A stretch of DNA of 64,000 nucleotides, taken from positions 2,170,001 through 2,234,000 of the forward strand of contig JBCAML010000003.1 in NCBI GenBank assembly GCA_038503075.1, in the 5' to 3' direction. Below the pieces are notes generated by a model. The model was not told where the DNA came from, did no database searches, and worked only from the letters and a program-made list of their open reading frames with translations. The DNA is from Gyromitra esculenta. Taxonomy: Eukaryota; Ascomycota; Pezizomycetes; Pezizales; Discinaceae. Of the stretch, positions 35,128 through 42,504 are shown in pieces. Numbering within the stretch: the stretch's first letter is position 1; each line of letters starts with the position of its first letter. Position numbers and translations under genes: made by a program.

Positions 35128-35180
35128 TTTCATGGATGGTTGTTTCGTTGTTTGGTTGGAAATAAGGGTTAGTGGTTGTC
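35128..35180 (+). repeat. 3' LTR of element A, left part
   Basis: The first 53 bp of A's 3' LTR are identical to the start of its 5' LTR through GGTTGTC. Element B interrupts it; the LTR resumes at 41204. A purine tract lies directly upstream (35115-35123). Confidence 0.9.
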
Positions 35181-35589
35181 TCTCACGGTTTAGTTTCTCG
35201 TTAAGCCCTTCAGTATCCCTGAAGGTGAGCAGTGCTACTTAAGCGAAATACTAACTCGTTTGAAGAGTGCGATGTTTCTACAAGTTCTACGGTGGGTATA
35301 CTTCCAGGCGAAGTATCGGCGAAGTTTCACAGCGACAGCGAAGGTTCTGAGGTAGAACCGAAGTAGTATTTGAAGTAATACAGGTAGAAGTAAAACGAGA
35401 ACGTTGCTTAAGGAGAAGAGAAGAAAACCATAACAACCATCCAAGATCCATCCCTTATATACCCCGCAATTCCCCTCGTGACTCATAACCGAAACACAGC
35501 CGAACAACAAAGACATTATATAAAAACCATCCTCCGTTGCAACCATTACTTCCCGAATCCTAACCCATCATCTCGCTTCATCCATGAAA
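35181..35589 (-). repeat. 3' LTR of element B
   Basis: In element orientation it starts TTTCATGGATG and ends CCGTGAGA. Its upstream half, including the TATATAAG box and the AAGCAACGT block, is identical to the other B LTR for roughly 230 bp. The differences cluster in the ~50 bp around 35310-35355. Confidence 0.9.
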
Positions 35590-38500
35590 GTAGCTCCCCC
35601 TCCTAAGCGTGAGCTCCTGCGAATACTAGGAGCGGTAACCGTCGTTTGGTTCAAAAATATCTCGAGAGCAGAGGTTTCTTGTAGATCTTCCGCAGGTTCC
35701 CAGGTGGGATGGGCGTATCCGGTCCACTCGACAAGGTATTGTAGCCGTCCGCGATAGGTTCTTTGTTCGAGAATCTTTTCAATAAAGTATTCTTCTTGTT
35801 CATTAACTATCACGGGTGAAGGCGGGAGTATCACTTGTCCGGGTAAAGAGTCGTTGGCAGCGGGTTTCAACAAGGAAACATGAAAAACAGGGTGATACTT
35901 GACCGACACGGGAAGATCAATCTCATAAGCAAAGGGGGACACGATTTTCTTGACCGAGTAAGGCCCCATCCATTTCCAGTCTAGCTTTCTGGCATTACGC
36001 ACGGTCCTAACATTCTTCATGGAAACAAAGACTTGATCGCCGGCTTGATAGTTAGGGGCTGGAGTTCGGTGCTTATTTGTTGCGGTCTCTTGGATATCTT
36101 GGGCCGTTCTTATTTGCGTCCGTAGATAGTCGTATAACTCTTGCATAGTTTGACTGAACGAAGCAGCATCTAAGCTTTGAGATGTATTCCGAACGGGAAG
36201 AAGGGTGGTGTCGAAACGAGGGTGGTAACCGTAATTAGCAAAGAAAGGGGAGACTTTAGTACTGGCTGATTCCTGGTTATTAGCGGAGAACTCGGCCATT
36301 GGCAACCATTTACTCCAATCGTCCTGCTGATAAGAGACGTAAGAGCGCAAGTATTGCTCCATGACTGCATTCAATCGTTCCGTTTGCCCATCGGTTTCCG
36401 GGTGGAAGGCTGTAGACATTCGAGCCTGAATTCCAAGTCTTTCACAAAGATCCTTCCAAAAATGAGCCGTGAACTGGGTGCCTCGATCGGAGGTGACATG
36501 TGTAGGCAATCCGTGTAGCTTCCAGATATGTTGCAAATAAAGGTCGGCTACATCTCGGGAATTAACCGTAGTATTGCATGGGATTAGATGTCGCATCTTG
36601 GATAATCGGTCAACAATAACCATGATAGCATCATAGCCGTTAGATTCTGGAAGGCCTGTAACAAAGTCCATCGAAATCTCTTGCCAGGGACGGTTGGGAA
36701 TTGGTAAGGGGCGAAGGACGCCTTGAGTTCGTTGGGTATTTGGTTTGGCTCTTTGGCAGGTATGGCAGTTTCGGACGTACCGGCTGACTGATTCTCGCAT
36801 CTTGGGCCAATAAAAGTTCCGGGCTAGGAGTTCGAAGGTTTTATCGCGTCCTGGATGGCCTGCTGCTGGGGTATCATGATGTCTTCGGATAAGTTCCAGT
36901 CTGAGAGAATCGAGGTTGGGGACGTAGAGACAATCACGGTAGCGTAATAGATTATTCTCATTACTGCATTCACTTAGGGTAATTTCCTTGGATTGTTGTT
37001 CTTTATTCTTTAATGCTGCGAGTATCTTTTCCGGGAACTTATCAGTGATATATCCTTCTTGAAAAAGTTTAAAAAGGGGGGCGTCCAATTCAGCGGCTTC
37101 ATTTGACAAAGAAGCCGACAACAAACTTATCTTGGGATCAATATTCTCCTTTTTTAATACCACTTGGCTTTGATGCGCCAATCTTTCATCCCCTTCCTTG
37201 GGGAGATCTCCTGATCTCCTTGTCAATGCGTCGGGCTTTCCTCCTTGAGTGCCTGGTCGATACGTAATTACGAAGTCGAAGCGAGAGAGGTATTCAGCCC
37301 ATCGTGCTTGACGGCGATTTAGCTGTTTAGTACTCATAAAATACTCAAGGTTTTTATGATCGCTGATCACGTCGATGGGGTGCTTAGATCCTTCTAATTC
37401 AGGGCGCCATTCTTCGAAGACTCGGATGATTGCTAGTAGTTCCTTATCATAAATCTCGTAGTTGCATTCTGCGGGAGAATGTTTTTTTGAGAAGAAAGCT
37501 ACTGGATGTAAGACGCCATTATCGTCGTATTGAGATAGGACTCCTCCCGATACAAAATCGGAGGCGTCCGTTTCTACGATGATCTTTTTATCGGGGTCGA
37601 AATGAATGAGGATAGGGGCAGTGGTGAAGGCGTGTTTAAGGTTCTCAAAAGCAATATCTGCTTCAACCGTCCATTCGAATATTATTCCCTTTTTTGTGAG
37701 TGCTGTAAGGGGTGAAGCGAGCTTGGAGAATCCTAGGATAAACCGTCGGTAAAAATTGGCGAAACCTAGGAAGGCTTGGACGTCTTTAACACTTCTTGGT
37801 GTTCCCCATTCTCGGACGGCTTTGAGCTTTTCCTCGTCCATCTTGATGCCATCGGGGGTGAGGATGAGACCCAAATACTTCGTGGTTTGTACCTCAAATT
37901 CGCATTTTTCCGGCTTAAGTAGGATATCGTTATTCTTGAGTGTCTGCAGTACCTTTCGTACATGAATCTGGTGTTCCGCAAATGTATCACTGTAAATGAG
38001 GATATCATCTAGGTAAGCAGTACAGAATATATCCAAATATTCAGTAAGACAGTCATTTACGAATCGCTGGAAGGTTCCGGGGGCATTGGTTAAGCCAAAT
38101 GGCATGACTTGGTATTCATATAAGCCGTAACGGGTGCGGAAGGCTGTTTTCCACTCATCTCCTTCTGCAATGCGTACTTGATGATAGCCGTCTCGAAGGT
38201 CTAGTTTGGTATACCATTGTGCTTTGGCTAAGCGATCTAGCGTTTCTCTGATAAGCGGGGAGGTATATCGATCTTTGACAGTGATTGCATTTAGGCCCCG
38301 ATAGTCCACGCAGAGTCTCAACGAGCCGTCAGCTTTCTTTACAAAGAGGACGGGGGATCCGGCAGGGGAAGAGCTGGCGCGAATAAAGCCTTTTTCCAAG
38401 TTATCTTCGATGTATTTTTTGAGAACAATGAGTTCTTCCCTGGACATTCCATAAAGGGGGCCAAACGGTGCGTCTTTCCCTTCCATTAGCTGAATTTTGT

Positions 38501-39278
38501 GATCATACGAGCGTCGTGGAGGTAATCCTTGGGCTTTGCTTTTATCAAACATATCTAGGAATTCGTGGTACTCGGTCGGTATCCTTGCTTTCCATTCTTC
38601 CTTACTGGTCTTTTCCTCTAGGATTTTATTAATCTCGTAGAGGGACATCGCATAGGCTTGGGAAGAGTGTTTTCGGGCAAGAGTTCTGAAACTGGCAGCA
38701 CCAATGAAGGATAGATTTAGTCTGGGGGGTACGGGGATCGAGGGTGTTGACACAGGAGGTAGGCGAGGGGCACAGCGGGTGGTGCAGAGTTTAGAATTAA
38801 ACTCAATACGTTTATTGGCAAAGTGAAGATGAACATCATGGTGATTCATCCAAGGGATTCCTAGCACTAGGGGATAGTGTCCCAACTGGGTCACGAAGCA
38901 GGGGGCTTGTTCTTGGTGCTGTTGGATGGACAACTTAATGTTGGCGAGGTGAGTAATGTCTCCTGAGGCAACTGGACGGCCATCGATTACTTCAAGTTGT
39001 CTGGGTATTTTTAACGGCGAAAGGGGAAGAGAGTGGTGACTCGCGAAATTCTTGTCAATGAATGCAAATCCAGAGGCTCCAGTGTCTAGCAAAGCGTGTG
39101 TTTTGATGATTTTATTATTATGGGAAATGTTGCACGAAACTACAAAATGTTCCCCATCTAACTGATCCTCCACGCTTAAACTAGAAACTGAAAACCCGGA
39201 AATTGAAAATGCAGACAAAGGAGAAGAGGGCGGAACCAAGGCAGGGTCACTGGTCAGCCTTGGTTGAACTAGTTTAAA
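35568..39278 (-). CDS. pol: Pol polyprotein of element B
   Basis: About 1,236 codons in the -1 frame from the slippery heptamer at 39278-39272, without interruption, ending inside the 3' LTR. Visible parts are: protease (LLDTGASGFAFID), RT (LCVDYRGLNAIT, MPFGLTNAPGTFQ, YLDDILIYS), RNase H ([27 protein letters not shown]), integrase zinc domain (HHDTPAAGHPG...CHTCQRAK), catalytic core D-D-E (DFVTGLPES, TSDRGTQFTAHFW, STAFHPETDGQTERLN), GPY domain (WKWMGPYSVKK) and chromodomain (EEYFIEKILEQRTYRG, YLVEWTGYAHPTWEPAE). All catalytic motifs are present. Expression depends on -1 frameshifting from gag. Confidence 0.95.
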   Translation of the reverse strand, partial: FKLVQPRLTSDPALVPPSSPLSAFSISGFSVSSLSVEDQLDGEHFVVSCNISHNNKIIKTHALLDTGASGFAFIDKNFASHHSLPLSPLKIPRQLEVIDGRPVASGDITHLANIKLSIQQHQEQAPCFVTQLGHYPLVLGIPWMNHHDVHLHFANKRIEFNSKLCTTRCAPRLPPVSTPSIPVPPRLNLSFIGAASFRTLARKHSSQAYAMSLYEINKILEEKTSKEEWKARIPTEYHEFLDMFDKSKAQGLPPRRSYDHKIQLMEGKDAPFGPLYGMSREELIVLKKYIEDNLEKGFIRASSSPAGSPVLFVKKADGSLRLCVDYRGLNAITVKDRYTSPLIRETLDRLAKAQWYTKLDLRDGYHQVRIAEGDEWKTAFRTRYGLYEYQVMPFGLTNAPGTFQRFVNDCLTEYLDIFCTAYLDDILIYSDTFAEHQIHVRKVLQTLKNNDILLKPEKCEFEVQTTKYLGLILTPDGIKMDEEKLKAVREWGTPRSVKDVQAFLGFANFYRRFILGFSKLASPLTALTKKGIIFEWTVEADIAFENLKHAFTTAPILIHFDPDKKIIVETDASDFVSGGVLSQYDDNGVLHPVAFFSKKHSPAECNYEIYDKELLAIIRVFEEWRPELEGSKHPIDVISDHKNLEYFMSTKQLNRRQARWAEYLSRFDFVITYRPGTQGGKPDALTRRSGDLPKEGDERLAHQSQVVLKKENIDPKISLLSASLSNEAAELDAPLFKLFQEGYITDKFPEKILAALKNKEQQSKEITLSECSNENNLLRYRDCLYVPNLDSLRLELIRRHHDTPAAGHPGRDKTFELLARNFYWPKMRESVSRYVRNCHTCQRAKPNTQRTQGVLRPLPIPNRPWQEISMDFVTGLPESNGYDAIMVIVDRLSKMRHLIPCNTTVNSRDVADLYLQHIWKLHGLPTHVTSDRGTQFTAHFWKDLCERLGIQARMSTAFHPETDGQTERLNAVMEQYLRSYVSYQQDDWSKWLPMAEFSANNQESASTKVSPFFANYGYHPRFDTTLLPVRNTSQSLDAASFSQTMQELYDYLRTQIRTAQDIQETATNKHRTPAPNYQAGDQVFVSMKNVRTVRNARKLDWKWMGPYSVKKIVSPFAYEIDLPVSVKYHPVFHVSLLKPAANDSLPGQVILPPSPVIVNEQEEYFIEKILEQRTYRGRLQYLVEWTGYAHPTWEPAEDLQETSALEIFLNQTTVTAPSIRRSSRLGGGATFMDEAR
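39234..39278 (-). promoter_or_regulatory. -1 programmed frameshift signal of element B
   Basis: The gag end reads GCT TTA AAC TAG, giving the heptamer T TTA AAC (39278-39272) next to the stop. Six nucleotides later is a perfect 9-bp stem, AACCAAGGC / GCCTTGGTT (39265-39257 with 39242-39234), around a 14-nt loop. Relative to element A the stem has two compensatory base-pair swaps. Confidence 0.85.
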
Positions 39279-40603
39279 GCCTCGTTTGAGGCGCTGGCGG
39301 ATTCTAAAGCAAAAAACTGAGGGGGGAGAGGCGGTGGTGGAAGAGAGGAGGCCAGAGGTGTGCGGTTGGCGGGTGGTGCGGTGAGAGCCCCTCTCATCGT
39401 GGGTTTCTTTGGGGCGGAAGGGCAGTTGGCGTAGGAGTGATCGGGGGCGGCGCAGAACATGCATTTCCCTGTGGCACGGCGCCATTGTTTCTCTTCTTCC
39501 GATAGCTTCCTCCTGCCGTTGACCATGGTGTATCTTTGGTCCTGAGGGGGGCGAGAAAGGTTGCTAGTGCGTCCGAAAGAGAGATCCATCGGAGCAAGGC
39601 CTCCTGGTACGAACGATGAGGCGGGGACGAAGGGAGTCATTGCATTGGCGGGGGCACTAAACTGTCCCATATTCTCGCGGGTATTCCCTCGCTTCTCTGC
39701 CTTACGGGCTCGGATGCGATTGTCCATTCGGGTAAGGACCAGGATCATGTCGTTAAGAGTAGCGGGCATAGCGGCAGCGAAGACCATAGCTTCCTTCAGT
39801 TCTTCTGACATACCATGCTCAAGGGCATCCATCTTCGAATTTTCATCGAAGTTTAGCTGTCCCATGATGCGTTGAAAATCCGCTAGGTAGGCGGAAAAGT
39901 CGCGTTTGCCTTGGCGAAGTTGGTGCAGTTCTCGTCGTGCGGTACCGGTGGGGTCGGGGTCCCCGAAGGCAGTCTCCAGGGCGGCAATAAGTTGTTCCGC
40001 ACTAGTCCAGGTAGTAATGCCGGAAGGGAGGACAGTGTGGCGGACCTGCTCCAATGCTGCTCCTTCTAGCCGATTGATGGTGTAGAGGATCATTGTAGTT
40101 TCGTCTGCGAAGCGATCTCGGTTAACGGTTAACTTGGAGCGCAGCTGGAGGATGAATCCGGGGAGTTTAGTCCTGGATCCGTCAAACTTTTCCGGGTCCG
40201 GCATGCGTTCTGAACGGTGAGAGTTCATCGGCGGAGGTGGGGTAGCAGCGAGGTTGGGTGGAGCAGGGGGTGCTTGAATAGTGGCCCGGGCTTCGTTTCG
40301 TTCTTGCCGTAACCGGGCAATCAGGTTTGCGGCTTCGGTGACCCGTTGATCCTGCTCGGTAGCATGGCGAAGGGCGTTATCGGTCTGGATTCGAGCAGTG
40401 TTGAGTTTCACCTCATTTTCCCGTTCGCTTTCCTGAAGGACGTCGATTTGGTCCTCTAGCGCCTGGTAAAGATCTCGGAGTAAGTTGTAGTGCTCTGAGG
40501 GGTCTTCTCTGATGGCTTGGGCGAAGGCTTCTCGTGTGGGGAAGCATGGGGAAGAGACAGCGATTCCTTCCATGGAGGGGGCAGCGGGAGCGGATGAGCT
40601 CAT
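39269..40603 (-). CDS. gag: Gag polyprotein of element B
   Basis: 444 aa from the ATG at 40603 (MSSSAPAAPSMEG). It has an N-terminal coiled-coil-like region, a Pro-rich linker and a capsid-type domain (KLPGFILQLRSKLTVN, LETAFGDPDPTGTARRELHQ, QGKRDFSAYLADFQRIMG). The zinc knuckle CMFCAAPDHSYANC (C-x2-C-x4-H-x4-C) is intact. It is clearly homologous to element A gag but diverged, so A and B are related families and not recent copies of one another. Confidence 0.93.
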   Translation of the reverse strand: MSSSAPAAPSMEGIAVSSPCFPTREAFAQAIREDPSEHYNLLRDLYQALEDQIDVLQESERENEVKLNTARIQTDNALRHATEQDQRVTEAANLIARLRQERNEARATIQAPPAPPNLAATPPPPMNSHRSERMPDPEKFDGSRTKLPGFILQLRSKLTVNRDRFADETTMILYTINRLEGAALEQVRHTVLPSGITTWTSAEQLIAALETAFGDPDPTGTARRELHQLRQGKRDFSAYLADFQRIMGQLNFDENSKMDALEHGMSEELKEAMVFAAAMPATLNDMILVLTRMDNRIRARKAEKRGNTRENMGQFSAPANAMTPFVPASSFVPGGLAPMDLSFGRTSNLSRPPQDQRYTMVNGRRKLSEEEKQWRRATGKCMFCAAPDHSYANCPSAPKKPTMRGALTAPPANRTPLASSLPPPPLPPQFFALESASASNEALN

Positions 40604-40784
40604 GATGGGGTTGGTGGACGGGGTGAAGTGTTTTTTTGTAGGTATTCTTGATCAAGCCACTCAGGGGTGACTTCAGCGAGGGGCTTTCTCAGTGTCAAAC
40701 AGGGGAAGATGTTTAAAATGGATTGGTGAATCCAGGTGGTGATTCCCATAAGGGGGCGCTTTGGGGTAGAAGGTGTAGATGGAG

Positions 40785-40796
40785 GAAGCAACGTAA
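40785..40796 (-). other. Candidate self-primer binding site of element B
   Basis: On the minus strand the 5' LTR is followed by TTACGTTGCTT. Its ACGTTGCTT core (40794-40786) is the exact complement of AAGCAACGT in the LTR (minus strand of 41010-41018). No TGG-type tRNA site is present. Confidence 0.65.
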
Positions 40797-41198
40797 TCTC
40801 ACGGTTTAGTTTCTCGTTAAGCCCTTCAGTATCCCTGAAGGTGAGCAGTGCTACTTAAGCGAAATACTAACTCGTTCGAAGAGTGCGGTGTTTCTACATG
40901 TTCTACGGTGGGTATACTTCAAGGCGAAGTATCGTGAAGTTTCATGGACAATGGGTTCGAGTAGAACCGAAGTAGTATTTGAAGTAATACAGGTAGAAGT
41001 AAAACGAGAACGTTGCTTAAGGAGAAGAGAAGAAAACCATAACAACCATCCAAGATCCATCCCTTATATACCCCGCAATTCCCCTCGTGACTCATAACCG
41101 AAACACAGCCGAACAACAAAGACATTATATAAAAACCATCCTCCGTTGCAACCATTACTTCCCGAATCCTAACCCATCATCTCGCTTCATCCATGAAA
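40797..41198 (-). repeat. 5' LTR of element B
   Basis: 402 bp. It is identical to the 3' LTR over the promoter-proximal half. It differs in a short cluster (~40935-40965) where a segment matching A/E-type GCGACAGCGA is replaced by an unrelated string and 7 bp are lost. Confidence 0.9.
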
Positions 41199-41203
41199 TT
41201 GTC

Positions 41204-41559
41204 GTGTTACATCGGTGTTCCTTTTGTCTCTTTGGGTTTCTGTTGTTATGAGTCAGGACTTTGTCATCTGAGGAGTCGAAATGTGGTATATAAGCGAAGG
41301 GAATTCCCCTCTTGTTGCGCTTTTTCTTCTTTCCTTAAGCAACGTCTTCTATTGTTCACTCACTTGTATTCTATAATACAATACTCGGTTATATCTCATA
41401 ACCCTTCGCCGTCGCCGCCCTCAAGTCCTCTATACTTGAACATCTCGTAGAGCCTGTGGAATCTCGTAAAACACTCTTGTCGCTTAGTTTCCTATTCAAG
41501 TAGCACTGCTCATCTCGGGGGATACCTGAGAGCTTGACGGGAAACCTCGCCCCTTGAGA
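41204..41559 (+). repeat. 3' LTR of element A, right part
   Basis: It continues A's 3' LTR after the TTGTC duplication. It has a TATATAAGCGAAGG promoter block (~41288) and the TTAAGCAACGT block (~41337), and ends CCTTGAGA. GGTAA (41560-41564), the other half of A's target duplication, follows. Confidence 0.9.
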
Positions 41560-41628
41560 GGTAAGAACGTTGCTTAAAGAAAAGAGAAGAAAACTGTAAC
41601 AACCGTCTAAGATCCAGCCCTTATATAC

Positions 41629-42462
41629 TGTTATACCTGTACCTTTTGAAGGAGTTCCTGGCCCTGGAGTTACCCTATCTTTGGAGTTACCCTACTTTAG
41701 CACCTTCCGGATCGGGACTGGTGCCTGTTACCCTGCTGTTATACCTATTGGTAGCTTAGTTGGTTACGACTTGAGTTCGCTTACGATGCACACATATGGA
41801 CTAGCGTTCAATCCCCGACCATGTCGGTTATTATTAATCTTGGTTGATTATTAATAAGATTCGGATTGGATGTTTGGTTTCCTTGTGTCATCAATGGCCG
41901 ACTCTTTCGATCAACACTTCCCCGATTTGCTTATACATTGCGTCACCGGTTAATTCCGACAATCACACCATACGATAATGAGAGGGGTAGGAGCGAAGGA
42001 AAGCGTTCAGAGTCTATGGGATTTCTCCATGTTAGTTCATGTTATTACATAGCCTTTGTATTTGACGCTTGACTACTATAAGTAGTCCAGTGTTCTGCTG
42101 TTGAGGAGGGTCTTCTTCCGGATCATTAGCGATGAAGAACGAGCCTTATCAATATTATATTGTTTCTAGCAAAATTACTTCCGTGCAATTTACTCTTTTA
42201 CTTGTGAATTACTTTTATCTCACTTAGCAAGGCCTTGGCCCTTCAGCGTTAGATATTAAAACCTTACTATTGGAAGTTCTTCACGGAACTTTGCTCGATC
42301 CCTACTTTGAACCCTACGGTTATCTTTTAGCGGTTCATAAGAAGCAGTTAGGACTTGCGCCTGTGTATTGTGTTGCGGATAGCAACCGGGCAGGTTATAG
42401 CGTCTAGATTGTTATCTAAAGCTTCTTGGAGATTTCCTGTGCGGTAAGAATGCAGTCTTACA
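41629..42462 (+). repeat. 5' LTR of element C, chimeric
   Basis: The first 107 bp (41629-41735) are identical to the start of the 3' LTR. Then a second LTR-like start, TGTTATACCTATTGG (41736), begins a different ~360-bp middle. The last ~340 bp again match the 3' LTR closely. The middle contains tRNA-like box A and box B motifs. Confidence 0.85.
41745..41825 (+). other. tRNA-like segment (box A and box B) inside the C LTR
   Basis: TAGCTTAGTTGG (41752-41763) fits the RNA polymerase III box A consensus, and GCGTTCAATCC (41804-41814) is close to box B, at a tRNA-like spacing. Acceptor and T-arm pairing is poor, so it is not a functional tRNA; it may be a SINE head or tRNA-derived relic. A diverged copy without box A lies at ~48253-48330. 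Confidence 0.4.
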
Positions 42463-42504
42463 GTATATTGATAGGCATATCAATACTTTGGTTATTCAAC
42501 TATA

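Larger units (their letters stand above)
35181..41198 (-). mobile_element. Ty3/Gypsy chromovirus element B, coding-intact
   Basis: A 6,018-bp minus-strand element with LTRs 35181-35589 (3' LTR, 409 bp) and 40797-41198 (5' LTR, 402 bp). It is flanked by the duplication TTGTC (35176-35180 and 41199-41203) inside A's 3' LTR. Gag and pol are both open; a GGAGGGGGAGC purine tract precedes the 3' LTR. It is younger than A and has the best chance of being functional of anything here. Confidence 0.95.
29322..41559 (+). mobile_element. Ty3/Gypsy chromovirus element A (contains B and F)
   Basis: A plus-strand element with LTRs of ~400 bp: 5' LTR 29322-29721; 3' LTR split into 35128-35180 and 41204-41559 by element B. 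The GGTAA target duplication is at 29317-29321 and 41560-41564. The order is LTR, PBS, gag, -1 frameshift signal, pol (PR-RT-RNaseH-IN-chromodomain), purine tract GAGGGAGGG (35115-35123), LTR. Apart from solo LTR F in pol and B in the 3' LTR, the coding frames are open. Confidence 0.93.

Noticed and set aside
41745..41825. Functional tRNA gene
   Set aside because: Box A and box B are present, but the acceptor stem pairs at only 3 of 7 positions and the T stem at 3 of 5. It is reported only as a tRNA-like relic.
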